From: Neisseria macacae ATCC 33926
Lineage (GTDB): Bacteria; Pseudomonadota; Gammaproteobacteria; Burkholderiales; Neisseriaceae
Direction: 5' to 3'
NCBI RefSeq assembly: GCF_022749495.1
Contig: NZ_CP094241.1
Span: forward strand, 1,860,001 to 1,924,000
Length of the DNA: 64,000 bases
Numbering within the stretch: position 1 is the first letter of the stretch; each line of letters begins with the position of its first letter. The notes beneath the pieces are model-generated. The model was not told the origin of the DNA. It ran no database searches and saw only the letters and a list, made by a program, of their open reading frames with translations. Of this stretch, positions 8,576-17,527 are shown one piece after another. The position numbers were made by a program, and so were the translations under genes.

Positions 8576-9922
8576 TTAAATACTCACTACTGCAAACAAG
8601 CTTAAATGTAAATTGGGTATAGATGTTGGAACGTAAATACTACATACCTGCGATTGCATCATTCTTGAAAATGCCACATGCCGTTTGTCTAATCTGAAGT
8701 AAACATTATCCATTCGGAACGGCAAACCAGGAGGGGTTTGATTCAACAACTGCAAAGGCACTCCCATTACTGCCGTATTGATAACGCGTTCCACGTCTTC
8801 AGGTGCACCAATTTTGCTAACCAATGGCAATTGCTTCTGCAATTCAGCAAAAACAACGGAATCAGAATGTGCCGAGATATAAAACTCCGCATTATCATCA
8901 ATTCTGCTGTCAAATATCTGCGCTCGCCAATGTGTGGATTTTGTATGTTCTAACGACAATTCGATGACAGGCGATGGAATGACTTCATCTAACAGACTGC
9001 GGATTTTCAACTCCAAACGGTTGAAGGTTCCAAACAGATCAAAATGATCGTATGGTTCCATCTCATTCACAGATTCACTCACCCTGAATGTGTACAACAT
9101 ACCAAGTAAACGAACCAAGAGCTTATAAAGCTCCTCTGGATGTTGCTGCGGGTAATCATTCAAATGTTTCAATTCAGGATAAATCGTATTTAATCCGTGC
9201 AAGAACCAGAACAAGGTCGAGTCAGACACAGAAAAATCGACCGTATTTTCACTACGCGCCCGGCGGCGGGCAGATAAGTTATCTATACGGGACAACACCA
9301 GCAAAGTGATTCTATTCAGACATGAAAGTAAAACTTCCGAACCTGTAATCGACAATAATGGAGGGATGTAGTCTTTAGACCAAATCAATGCTCCATTCTC
9401 GTTTTTTTCCACTACGCCGATGGGGCATGTAATGTAATCGTCATTATCCTCGAAATCAAAACGAATTTGTAAATTTAATTGCTCAACGGCAAGTTCTGCC
9501 TCCTCAGCGGAAAATAAATCCTCAACTTGCTCGAACTTTTTCACAAACCGTCTGGGGGTATTTCCAGCCCCGTTTTCATCCACCAAATTCGGTACATGCG
9601 CTTGATAAACCGGGAGAGCCAGCAACACTGTATTTCGCGCTCTCATAGGCAGGCTATTAATATCACGAACTTCAACAGAGCCACTGCCCGACTGCAAGTC
9701 GATTAGAGTTCCGTCCGGCAGGCAGGCCTGAAGCTCATTCAATTTAATTTTTCCTAATTCAAGCGTCTGCTGGTCGAACTCGCAACGAAAACATCCCCAC
9801 CTGAATTCACCCATCAATTTTATTACTGTTGCATAAATGTAACTATTAAAAACGTTTTGTTGTTGGAAGTGCTGAGGAGAGAGCAAGACACCCTCTTCCC
9901 ATAATGGTTTATGAAATTTCAC
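8576..9922 (-). CDS. tssK: TssK, T6SS baseplate adaptor
   Basis: A 448-residue TssK/VasE family protein linking the baseplate to the TssJLM membrane complex. The N-terminus KPLWEEGVLLSPQHFQQQN is characteristic of the family and the length is normal. The start codon is GTG, with a weak AAAGGT ribosome site upstream. It is the first gene of the minus-strand run and faces tssB across a 168-base AT-rich intergenic region, which must hold divergent promoters. Confidence 0.92.
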   Translation of the reverse strand: MKFHKPLWEEGVLLSPQHFQQQNVFNSYIYATVIKLMGEFRWGCFRCEFDQQTLELGKIKLNELQACLPDGTLIDLQSGSGSVEVRDINSLPMRARNTVLLALPVYQAHVPNLVDENGAGNTPRRFVKKFEQVEDLFSAEEAELAVEQLNLQIRFDFEDNDDYITCPIGVVEKNENGALIWSKDYIPPLLSITGSEVLLSCLNRITLLVLSRIDNLSARRRARSENTVDFSVSDSTLFWFLHGLNTIYPELKHLNDYPQQHPEELYKLLVRLLGMLYTFRVSESVNEMEPYDHFDLFGTFNRLELKIRSLLDEVIPSPVIELSLEHTKSTHWRAQIFDSRIDDNAEFYISAHSDSVVFAELQKQLPLVSKIGAPEDVERVINTAVMGVPLQLLNQTPPGLPFRMDNVYFRLDKRHVAFSRMMQSQVCSIYVPTSIPNLHLSLFAVVSI

Positions 9923-10090
9923 TGTTTATACCTTTTAAATACCTTTTGTCAGATAAATTTTGAATGCAATAGACAACAGTATACCTAACATTTATACTAT
10001 TTAGATAGAAATATATCCAAATTTAGTATTTATATTTCATTTGAAACGAAAGATTTTCCCTTCAACACATAACAGAGAATAGGATTAGCC

Positions 10091-10588
10091 GTGAGCAAAA
10101 GTTTCCAAAACGAAGTTCCACCTTCACGTATCAATATCAAACTAGACCTCCATACCGGAGGCGCACAGAAAAAAGTCGAGCTTCCGCTCAAACTTTTAGT
10201 CACCGGTGATTACAGCAATGGTCAAGACAAACGCGACCTTGCCGAAAAAGAAAAAGTCAATATCAACAAAAACAACTTTGATTCCGTATTGTCCGACTTC
10301 AATCCTAAAGCCAACCTGACTGTGAAAAACACCCTCTCTCCTGCCGGCGGCGAGATGAACATCAATTTGAATTTCAAATCTATGCGGGATTTCCATCCGG
10401 AACAAATTGCACAAAATGTTCCCGAGCTGCGCGCTTTATTGGCTATGCGTAACCTGCTCCGTGACTTGAAATCCAACCTGTTAGACGATTCTGCATTCCG
10501 TCGCGAACTGGAAACCATCTTGCGTGACGAAAATCTGTCTGCCGAACTGCGCGACCGCCTCGAAAAAATTGCACCTGTTAACAAATAA
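10091..10588 (+). CDS. tssB: TssB (VipA), small sheath subunit
   Basis: A 165-residue T6SS contractile-sheath protein. It opens MSKSFQNEVPPSRINIKLDL and has the LLVTGDYS and DFNPKANLTVKN segments typical of TssB. The start is GTG with AGGA eight bases upstream. A DUS lies in the 40-base gap before tssC, and the two are almost certainly one operon since their products co-assemble. Confidence 0.94.
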   Translation: MSKSFQNEVPPSRINIKLDLHTGGAQKKVELPLKLLVTGDYSNGQDKRDLAEKEKVNINKNNFDSVLSDFNPKANLTVKNTLSPAGGEMNINLNFKSMRDFHPEQIAQNVPELRALLAMRNLLRDLKSNLLDDSAFRRELETILRDENLSAELRDRLEKIAPVNK

Positions 10589-10628
10589 AACACAAGGTCG
10601 TCTGAAAACACCCGTAAGGATTTAAAAT

Positions 10629-12158
10629 ATGCAAAAACGCCAAGAAGCCCAAACAACCGTTATAGAACAAGAAAACACAGCCAGTGTTTATGAAACACTG
10701 TGTCAAAAAATCAACTTAAACGCCGTCGACTCCGTCATCGATATCGAACAGTTCCAAAGCGCCGAAAAAATGTCCGAAGCCTCTGCGGATGAACGTATCG
10801 CAGCAGCGGTCAGCGTATTTTTAAAGATGATTCAGGACTCATCTCAAAAAGTAGAACGCCTCGACAAAAGTCTGTTGGACTACCACATCGCACGCATTGA
10901 CGAACAGCTCAGCCGCCAATTAGATGAAATCCTCCATAACGAAGAATTCCAAAAAATCGAATCTGCATGGCGCGGTCTGAAATTCTTGGTTGACCGTACA
11001 GACTTCCGTCACAATGTTAAAATCGAAATCCTCGACGTCTCCAAAGAAGACTTGATTCAAGACTTTGAAGATGCCCCTGAAATTGTCCAAAGCGGACTGT
11101 ATCGCCACACCTATAGCAACGAATACGACACCCCGGGCGGCGAACCTATCGGCGCAGTCATCTCCAACTACGAATTTGACCGCAGCCCGCAAGACATGGC
11201 TTTACTGCGCAATATTTCACGCGTCTCCGCCTCTGCACACATGCCATTCATCGGCTCTGTCGGCCCATCTTTCTTCGGTAAGGAAAGCATGGAAGAAGTC
11301 GCCGGCATTCAGGACTTGGCGAACTATATGGACCGTGCCGAATACATCAAATGGAAAAGCTTCCGAGAAACCGATGATGCGCGCTATATCGGCCTGACCC
11401 TGCCCCGCTTCCTTGCTCGTCTGCCTTACGGTAGCGATACAGTTCCTGTACGCAGCTTCAATTACGAAGAACAAGTTAAGGGCACCGAACACGATCGTTA
11501 CTTATGGGCAAACGCATCCTTTGCCTTCGCTGCCAACATGGTTCGCAGCTTCATCAACAACGGCTGGTGCGTTCAAATCCGCGGACCACAAGCCGGCGGT
11601 CTAATTGAAGACTTGCCTATCCATATGTATGATTTGGGTACCGGCAATCAAGTAAAAATCCCTACCGAAGTCCTGATTCCCGAAACCCGCGAATTTGAAT
11701 TTGCCAATTTGGGCTTCGTACCGCTGTCTTTCTATAAAAACCGCGATTACGCCTGCTTCTTCTCGGCCAACTCAACACAAAAACCTGCGCTCTACGAAAC
11801 CAAAGAAGCAACGGCAAACAGCCGCATCAATGCCCGTTTGCCTTACGTTTTCCTGCTTTCCCGTCTGGCTCACTATCTCAAGCTGATCCAACGCGAAAAC
11901 ATCGGTACAACCAAAGACCGCCGTATGCTCGAACTGGAATTGAACACTTGGATCAATACATTGGTTACTGAAATGACAGACCCAAGCGACGAGTTGCAGG
12001 CAACACATCCTCTGCGTGAAGCCAAAGTCTTGGTTGAAGATATCGAAGACAACCCCGGCTTCTTCAAAGTCCGTCTGTTTGCCCGTCCTCACTTCCAAAT
12101 CGAAGGCTTGGATGTGAACCTGTCCTTGGTATCTCAAATGCCGAAAGAGAAAAAATAA
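10629..12158 (+). CDS. tssC: TssC (VipB), large sheath subunit
   Basis: A 509-residue T6SS sheath protein that assembles with TssB and is recycled by ClpV. Recognisable family segments are AWRGLKFLVDRTDF, SNYEFDRSPQD and IRGPQAGGLIEDLP. The N-terminal region carries the usual short helices. The ATG has AAGGA upstream. It is the last T6SS gene on this side: nothing resembling tssE, tssF or tssG follows before the terminator and the insertion sequence. Confidence 0.95.
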   Translation: MQKRQEAQTTVIEQENTASVYETLCQKINLNAVDSVIDIEQFQSAEKMSEASADERIAAAVSVFLKMIQDSSQKVERLDKSLLDYHIARIDEQLSRQLDEILHNEEFQKIESAWRGLKFLVDRTDFRHNVKIEILDVSKEDLIQDFEDAPEIVQSGLYRHTYSNEYDTPGGEPIGAVISNYEFDRSPQDMALLRNISRVSASAHMPFIGSVGPSFFGKESMEEVAGIQDLANYMDRAEYIKWKSFRETDDARYIGLTLPRFLARLPYGSDTVPVRSFNYEEQVKGTEHDRYLWANASFAFAANMVRSFINNGWCVQIRGPQAGGLIEDLPIHMYDLGTGNQVKIPTEVLIPETREFEFANLGFVPLSFYKNRDYACFFSANSTQKPALYETKEATANSRINARLPYVFLLSRLAHYLKLIQRENIGTTKDRRMLELELNTWINTLVTEMTDPSDELQATHPLREAKVLVEDIEDNPGFFKVRLFARPHFQIEGLDVNLSLVSQMPKEKK

Positions 12159-12274
12159 ACCCTTGAATAACGGTATCGCATGATTTGTCTTCCATATATT
12201 CATGCAATGAATCATTAAGACAGCAGAGCCTTAATCGTTTACTGCTGAAGACAATCTAAAATGATGCTGGACTC

Positions 12275-12320
12275 AAGCGGTCGTTCTGTATTTGCTACAT
12301 GAACGACCGCTTTATTTTTT
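12275..12320 (+). terminator. Intrinsic terminator after tssBC
   Basis: AAGCGGTCGTTC pairs perfectly with GAACGACCGCTT, followed by a T-rich tract ending in six T. It is not built from uptake sequences, unlike most terminators here. It lies 117 bases after the tssC stop. Confidence 0.88.
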
Positions 12321-12362
12321 GGCAAATGAAATTCATTAGGACGACATCGCGTTTTCTCCTTA

Positions 12363-12432
12363 TATAGTGGATTAAATTTAAATCAGGACAAGGCGAGGTA
12401 ACGTCGTCCTGGTTTAAAGTTAATCCACTATA
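12363..12432. repeat. Correia-type element, 70-bp minimal form
   Basis: The two terminal repeats are separated by only a few bases; the whole central block of the 157-bp form is missing. The right end is two bases from the left end of the IS1106-like element. Confidence 0.88.
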
Positions 12433-12455
12433 TTGAGACCTTTGCAAAATTCCCC

Positions 12456-12495
12456 AAAATCCCCTAAATTCCCATCAAGACATTTAGGGGATTTT
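12456..12495 (+). promoter_or_regulatory. Hairpin covering the transposase ribosome site
   Basis: AAAATCCCCTAAAT pairs perfectly with ATTTAGGGGATTTT over a 12-base loop. The GGGG that would serve as ribosome site lies in the 3' arm, eight bases before the ATG. Folding should hide it, limiting transposase translation from read-through transcripts. Confidence 0.6.
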
Positions 12496-12497
12496 CC

Positions 12498-13505
12498 ATG
12501 AGCACCTTCTTCCAGCAAACCGCACAAGCCATGATTGCCAAACACATCGACCGCTTCCCATTATTGAAGTTGGATCAGGTGATTGATTGGCAGCCTATCG
12601 AACAATACCTGAACCGTCAAAGAACCCGTTACCTTAGAGACCACCGCGGCCGTCCGGCCTATCCCCTGTTGTCCATGTTCAAAGCCGTCCTGCTCGGACA
12701 ATGGCACAGCCTCTCCGATCCCGAACTCGAACACAGCCTCATCACCCGCATCGATTTCAACCTGTTTTGCCGTTTTGACGAACTGAGCATCCCCGATTAC
12801 AGCACCTTATGCCGCTACCGCAACTGGCTGGCGCAAGATGACACCCTGTCCGAATTGCTCAAACTGATTAACTGCCAACTGGCCGAAAAAAACCTAAAAG
12901 TAGAGAAAGCATCCGCCGCCGCCGTTGACGCCACCATTATTCAGACCGCCGGCAGCAAACAGCGTCAGGCCATAGAAGTCGATGAAGAAGGACAAGTCAG
13001 CGGCCAAACCACACCGAGTAAAGACAAAGATGCCCGCTGGACAAAGAAAAACGGCCTCTACAAACTCGGTTACAAACAACATACCCGTACCGATGAGGAA
13101 GGCTATATCGAGAAACTGCACATCACCCCCGCCAATGTCCATGAGTGCAACCATCTGTCCCCTTTGTTGGAAGGTATTGCCGAAGGCACGACCGTCTATG
13201 CCGACAAAGGCTACGACAGTAAGGAAAACCGGCAACATCTGAAAGAGCATCAGTTGTTAGACGGCATTATGCGCAAAGCCTGCCGCAACCGTCCGCTGAC
13301 GGAAGCGCAAACCAAACGTAACCGATATTTGTCGAAGACCCGTTATGTGGTCGAACAAAGCTTCGGTACGCTGCACCGTAAATTCCGCTACGCCCGAGCA
13401 GCCTATTTTGGTCTGTGTAAAGTGAGTACGCAAAGCCATCTGAAGGCGATGTGTTTGAACCTGTTGAAAGCGGCCAACAGGCTAAGTGTGCCTGTTGCTG
13501 CCTAA
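12498..13505 (+). CDS. IS5-family transposase (IS1106-like)
   Basis: A 335-residue DDE transposase that appears intact. It has an N-terminal DUF772-type domain (LSMFKAVLLGQWHSLSD). The catalytic residues are visible in AAVDATIIQT (first D), VYADKGYDS (second D), and the RYVVEQSFG segment carrying the Y-(2)-R-(3)-E signature. The sequence closely matches meningococcal IS1106 transposase as I remember it. Lack of stops or frameshifts suggests a recent or active copy. Confidence 0.93.
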   Translation: MSTFFQQTAQAMIAKHIDRFPLLKLDQVIDWQPIEQYLNRQRTRYLRDHRGRPAYPLLSMFKAVLLGQWHSLSDPELEHSLITRIDFNLFCRFDELSIPDYSTLCRYRNWLAQDDTLSELLKLINCQLAEKNLKVEKASAAAVDATIIQTAGSKQRQAIEVDEEGQVSGQTTPSKDKDARWTKKNGLYKLGYKQHTRTDEEGYIEKLHITPANVHECNHLSPLLEGIAEGTTVYADKGYDSKENRQHLKEHQLLDGIMRKACRNRPLTEAQTKRNRYLSKTRYVVEQSFGTLHRKFRYARAAYFGLCKVSTQSHLKAMCLNLLKAANRLSVPVAA

Positions 13506-13700
13506 AAGGTGGCCTGGATGCCTGATTATGAGGCGTCCGGGGAGGATTAAGGGGGCATTTGGGTAGAATCGGGAGTGATTGGGGCGGAAACAGCCGAAAA
13601 CCTGTGTTGGGGTTTCGGTTGTCGGGAGGAGGGCTTTTTTGCAAAGGTCTCATATTATCTAAATGCACTTCAGCCATCTCATTGTTCCATTATTCTTTTA

Positions 13701-13807
13701 TATAGTGGATTAACTTTAAACCAGTACGGCGTTGCCTCGCCTTGCCGTACTATCTGTACTGTCTGCGGCTTCGTCGCCTTGTCCTGATTTAAATTTAATC
13801 CACTATA
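13701..13807. repeat. Correia-type element, 107-bp form
   Basis: TATAGTGG / CCACTATA ends with an internally deleted centre, lacking the roughly 50-bp palindromic block of the full form. It lies between the IS1106-like element and the 3' end of guaA. Confidence 0.9.
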
Positions 13808-13813
13808 AAAACC

Positions 13814-13849
13814 AAAAGGTCGTCTGAAACCATTTCAGACGACCTTTTT
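13814..13849. terminator. Paired-DUS hairpin after guaA
   Basis: Perfect inverted AAAAGGTCGTCTGAAA arms with a three-base loop. On the minus strand it follows the guaA stop by about 20 bases. Confidence 0.85.
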
Positions 13850-13869
13850 ATGCGTTTATCTCTTTACTT

Positions 13870-15435
13870 TTATTCCCACTCGATCGTGGCAGGCGGTTTG
13901 CCGCTTACATCGTAAACCACGCGGTTGATGCCTTTGACTTCGTTGATGATGCGGTTGGACACGCGGCCGAGCAGCGAGTACGGCAGTTCTGCCCAGTGTG
14001 CGGTCATGAAGTCGCTGGTGATGACTGCGCGCAACGCGACGACGTAGTCGTAAGTGCGTCCGTCGCCCATTACGCCGACGGATTTTACGGGCAGGAACAC
14101 GGCGAAGGCTTGGCTGGTCAAGTCGTACCAAGATGTGCCGTTTTCGTCGGTGGTGTTGCGCAATTCTTGGATGAAAATGTCGTCCGCTTGACGCAGCAAG
14201 TCGGCGTATTCTTTTTTCACTTCGCCCAAGATGCGCACGCCCAAACCGGGGCCGGGGAACGGATGGCGGTACACCATTTCACGCGGCAAGCCCAAAGCGA
14301 CGCCCAGTTCGCGCACTTCGTCTTTGAACAAGTCGCGCAACGGCTCAAGCAGCTTGAGTTTCATGTTTTCAGGCAGGCCTCCGACGTTGTGGTGCGATTT
14401 GATGGCGTGGGCTTTTTTGGTTTTCGCGCCTGCGGATTCGATTACGTCGGGGTAAATCGTGCCTTGCGCCAGCCATTTGGCGTTGGTGAGTTTTTTTTCT
14501 TCAGCATCAAATACTTCGATAAATTCCGCACCGATGATTTTGCGTTTTTTCTCGGGATCGGTAACGCCGGCGAGTTTCGCCATGAATTGCTCTTCGGCAT
14601 CGACATGAATCACTTTCACACCCAAATTGCGGGCGAACATATCCATCACCATTTTGCCTTCGTTCAGGCGCAAAAGACCGTGATCGACGAACACGCAAGT
14701 CAGTTGGTCGCCGATGGCGCGGTGAATCAGCGCGGCGGCTACGGAAGAGTCCACGCCGCCCGACAGACCCAAAATCACTTCGTCGCTGCCGACCTGTTCG
14801 CGGATTTTGGCAACGGCTTCTTCGATGTAGTTCGGCATCGTCCAGCTGGGTTGCGCGCCGCAGATGTCCAAGACAAAGCGGTTCAACAGGGCGCGGCCTT
14901 GTTTGGTGTGGGTCACTTCCGGGTGGAATTGGATGCCGTAGAATCGTTTTTCAACGTTTTCCATCATGGCAATCGGGCATGACGGAGTATCGCCGATCAC
15001 AGCAAAGCCGTTGGGCAGTTTGGATACTTTGTCGCCGTGGCTCATCCATACGTCCAGCGTATTCGGCGCGTCGTCGTAAATATCGCGTGTCAGTTCGCTA
15101 TCGATGGTTTTGACTTGCGCGTAACCGAATTCGCGCTGGTTGCCGGGCTGAACTTCGCCGCCCAAGTGGTGCGCCATAAACTGCATTCCATAGCAGATAC
15201 CCAAAACCGGAATACCCAAATCAAAGATGCCGGTATCGGCTTGATAGTCGGATTCGTAAACGGAATTGGGGCCGCCGGAAAGGATGATGCCTTTCGGATT
15301 GAAGGCTTTGATTTCGTCCAAAGGCATGTCGAAAGAATGCAGCTCGCAGTAAACATGAGCCTCGCGCACGCGGCGGGCGATCAGCTGGGTAACTTGCGAA
15401 CCGAAGTCGAGGATGAGGATTTTGTCTTGGGTCAT
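13870..15435 (-). CDS. guaA: GMP synthase (glutamine-hydrolysing)
   Basis: A 521-residue enzyme converting XMP to GMP with glutamine and ATP, the last step of guanine nucleotide synthesis. The N-terminal class I amidotransferase has the nucleophile in GICYGMQ and the HPEVTH motif. The ATP-pyrophosphatase domain follows with the P-loop LSGGVDSS. The C-terminal dimer domain ends NPPATIEWE-like (GKPPATIEWE). I place the start at the ATG before TQDKILILDFGSQ; the longer frame upstream adds 15 unrelated residues. It is monocistronic between terminators. Confidence 0.97.
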   Translation of the reverse strand: MTQDKILILDFGSQVTQLIARRVREAHVYCELHSFDMPLDEIKAFNPKGIILSGGPNSVYESDYQADTGIFDLGIPVLGICYGMQFMAHHLGGEVQPGNQREFGYAQVKTIDSELTRDIYDDAPNTLDVWMSHGDKVSKLPNGFAVIGDTPSCPIAMMENVEKRFYGIQFHPEVTHTKQGRALLNRFVLDICGAQPSWTMPNYIEEAVAKIREQVGSDEVILGLSGGVDSSVAAALIHRAIGDQLTCVFVDHGLLRLNEGKMVMDMFARNLGVKVIHVDAEEQFMAKLAGVTDPEKKRKIIGAEFIEVFDAEEKKLTNAKWLAQGTIYPDVIESAGAKTKKAHAIKSHHNVGGLPENMKLKLLEPLRDLFKDEVRELGVALGLPREMVYRHPFPGPGLGVRILGEVKKEYADLLRQADDIFIQELRNTTDENGTSWYDLTSQAFAVFLPVKSVGVMGDGRTYDYVVALRAVITSDFMTAHWAELPYSLLGRVSNRIINEVKGINRVVYDVSGKPPATIEWE

Positions 15436-15502
15436 GGCGGAAACTTTGCAGAGTGATAGGGAACGGTCTGACTGTTTCAAAACGGGATTCCGATAACAAA
15501 AC

Positions 15503-15547
15503 AGGTCGTCTGAAAACGGCGGATTATACCATTTTCAGACGACCTTT
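15503..15547 (-). terminator. Paired-DUS hairpin
   Basis: AGGTCGTCTGAAAA and its complement flank a 15-base loop. It lies after the minus-strand gene at 15562-15900 and before guaA. Confidence 0.8.
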
Positions 15548-15561
15548 GCAGAGAGAGGGGC

Positions 15562-15900
15562 TTAGTTATCCTGCTGTTTATGCTGCTTATAAGGCACCAT
15601 ATCGCTGCGCGAAAGCAGCAGCAGGCAGCCCAGTACCATCATTCCCAAAGCAACCAGCGGCGAATAACCGAGCCAGTATTGATTGTGCAGATATACCGCC
15701 GCGCCGATATACACCAGCAGCGGGCCTGAAACGATAGACTGCTTGTTGACACCGTCCATCACCAAAACCGCAATCCCCGCCAGCACCATACCGGCGGACA
15801 CGATGGTCGAAGTTGCGGGCAGGATGTCCGTCGTTTTCAAAAACCAAACGGCACCGAAGATAATCAAAAACAGCGGCAGGAAAAGCGAAGAGCGGGACAT
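15562..15900 (-). CDS. Small integral membrane protein, function unknown
   Basis: A 112-residue protein made almost entirely of hydrophobic segments, probably four, with a polar tail SDMVPYKQHKQQDN. The pattern of four closely packed helices recalls the LiaI/LiaF-type transmembrane domain, but I cannot confirm the family. It lies between smpB and guaA on the same strand, with DUS hairpins on both sides, so it is probably transcribed alone. The reading frame is convincing from length, hydrophobic pattern and a clear stop next to a terminator. Confidence 0.7.
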   Translation of the reverse strand: MSRSSLFLPLFLIIFGAVWFLKTTDILPATSTIVSAGMVLAGIAVLVMDGVNKQSIVSGPLLVYIGAAVYLHNQYWLGYSPLVALGMMVLGCLLLLSRSDMVPYKQHKQQDN

Positions 15901-15916
15901 GGCGTTACTCCGTAAA

Positions 15917-15960
15917 ATTTCAGACGACCCTGATTATTGGGTCGCAGGGGTCGTCTGAAA
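15917..15960. terminator. DUS inverted pair upstream of the membrane-protein gene
   Basis: TTTCAGACGACCCT and AGGGGTCGTCTGAAA form a stem with a 16-base loop. The DUS are oriented outward, unlike most pairs here. It lies in the gap between smpB and the next gene. Confidence 0.6.
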
Positions 15961-16078
15961 AGCCTGAAGAAAGCAATCTTGGGTATGTTTTTGCAAACAT
16001 AGGGCTTGATGTGTAAAAAGCAGATACAAGTTTGCAGCAGCATCGGCGCCCAGCGTTCCATTCACGCTGTTATCAGTC

Positions 16079-16525
16079 TCAGCGCACATTTTTCATCAAA
16101 CGTTGTTTTTCGCGTTTCCAGTCGGCTTCTTTCAGGCTTTGGCGTTTGTCGTGTTGTTTTTTACCCTTCGCCAGACCGATTTCCATTTTGATTTTGCCGC
16201 GCGTAAAGTGCAGGTTCAACGGGACGATGGTATAACCCGCACGCTCGGTTTTACCGATGAGCTTGTTGATTTCGGATTGCTTGAGCAAAAGCTTGCGCGG
16301 ACGGACGGGGTCGGGTTTGACGTGCGTCGAGGCAGTCGGCAGCGCGGTAATATGGCAGCCGACCAGATAAAAAGCGTCTTTTTTCCAGTAGATATAGCTT
16401 TCTTTCAGCTGCACCCGTCCGGCGCGGATGGCTTTGACTTCCCAACCTTCCAATACCAGGCCGGCTTCGAGTTGGTCTTCGATAAAGAAGTCGTGAAAGG
16501 CTTTTTTATTATTGGCAATACTCAT
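16079..16525 (-). CDS. smpB: SmpB, tmRNA-binding protein
   Basis: A 148-residue partner of tmRNA in trans-translation, bringing SsrA RNA to stalled ribosomes. Family hallmarks are KAFHDFFIEDQLEAGLVL, GWEVKAIRAGRVQL and the basic C-terminal tail KREKQRLMKNVR, which enters the mRNA channel. The length is normal. No ssrA gene is visible nearby. Confidence 0.97.
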   Translation of the reverse strand: MSIANNKKAFHDFFIEDQLEAGLVLEGWEVKAIRAGRVQLKESYIYWKKDAFYLVGCHITALPTASTHVKPDPVRPRKLLLKQSEINKLIGKTERAGYTIVPLNLHFTRGKIKMEIGLAKGKKQHDKRQSLKEADWKREKQRLMKNVR

Positions 16526-16691
16526 TATTTTGATTCTTCTATACTTTTCAGACGAGCTATTTTATCAGCGCGTCCTAGAAATGAAAATGTTTGAATGTGA
16601 ATGGATGCGATAAACCTTGAGCGGCCCTGTCCTCAAAATCAAATGCCCGACATTTCATCCGCAAGCCTGCCTTAACGCTATACCGCCCTGT

Positions 16692-17336
16692 TTATCCTTT
16701 ATTTCTCTCCATCAACAAAAACAACATCACCGAATTCAATATCAAGATATCGTCGTTCAAACTCGCTTGGGCTTCTTTGTGCAGGCTGAATTTCCCTTCC
16801 CATAACGCCCTCAATTTCTTCAAGCGGTACACCAAAGTCCCGTCGGGTCGGGTAATCAAATAAGTAGGGTTGAAAAAAAGACCCGTCAGCGAACCCAGAT
16901 AAGGAATCTGCCCTGCCATTTTGTCCAATACTGCCACCCACGGATTTTTTTCACGGATATGGAAAAGCAGCTGATCTTCCGCATCCGTCACCTGATAGCT
17001 GGTGCGCCAAAGCGACCCGACGCCATCATGCACCACTTTCCCCAACACCTTGCCGGAGGCATCTTGGATGATATAGGTCGCACCAAAATCAATAATCTGT
17101 TCCGAATGAATGGTGAATACGGGCGTATCCTGATTGCGATTAGGGAAAACATTAATCAACTCTTTGAGTTTAAACATTTTCTGCCGCGTATAAGCGATTT
17201 CGTTACCCGCTTCGTCTTTGACAAAAAAATCATTGGCAATGGATAAAAGTTTGAAATTGAAATAAAGCGGAAAGCGCAGACTTTTGGTTTCATGAGAAGC
17301 GCTCATGCTTTCATACATTTTTATATAATCAATCAT
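16692..17336 (-). CDS. LURP-one/scramblase-like beta-barrel protein
   Basis: A 214-residue protein rich in beta strands, with repeated xxYxIxDxxG units (ATYIIQDASGKVLGK, TSYQVTDAEDQLLFHI, TYLITRPDGTLVYRL) resembling the Tubby-like LURP-one/scramblase fold. There is no signal peptide; a hydrophobic stretch lies at the C-terminus (ILILNSVMLFLLM). No function is known. The start could be the first ATG (MIDYIKMYES) or an internal ATG at residue 7 or 11. It stands alone and is followed by a long AT-rich gap. Confidence 0.7.
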   Translation of the reverse strand: MIDYIKMYESMSASHETKSLRFPLYFNFKLLSIANDFFVKDEAGNEIAYTRQKMFKLKELINVFPNRNQDTPVFTIHSEQIIDFGATYIIQDASGKVLGKVVHDGVGSLWRTSYQVTDAEDQLLFHIREKNPWVAVLDKMAGQIPYLGSLTGLFFNPTYLITRPDGTLVYRLKKLRALWEGKFSLHKEAQASLNDDILILNSVMLFLLMERNKG

Positions 17337-17356
17337 CAGATTTTTCCTTGCCGTTT

Positions 17357-17426
17357 TATAGTGGATTAACTTTAACCCGGTACGGCGTTACCTCGCCTTG
17401 TCCTGATTTAAAGTTAATCCACTATA
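17357..17426. repeat. Correia-type element, 70-bp minimal form
   Basis: TATAGTGG / CCACTATA ends with almost no core. It lies 20 bases upstream of the LURP-one-like gene, so its outward promoter-like ends could affect that gene. Confidence 0.88.
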
Positions 17427-17527
17427 CATAGAAGATGAATTGAAAGGTCGTCTGAAAGCCGTTATGTGGTTTGAACTGCACCCCAAAAGTTGGACATCCC
17501 CTCCAACTCACAAGGTGCAGTTTTTTT

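Larger units (their letters stand above)
12435..13651 (+). mobile_element. IS1106-like insertion sequence (IS5 family)
   Basis: The ends are perfect 15-bp inverted repeats, GAGACCTTTGCAAAA and its complement. ATATT occurs directly outside both ends and may be the target duplication, although the left copy overlaps the end of a Correia element. One intact transposase gene fills the element. It separates the T6SS locus from guaA. Confidence 0.9.
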
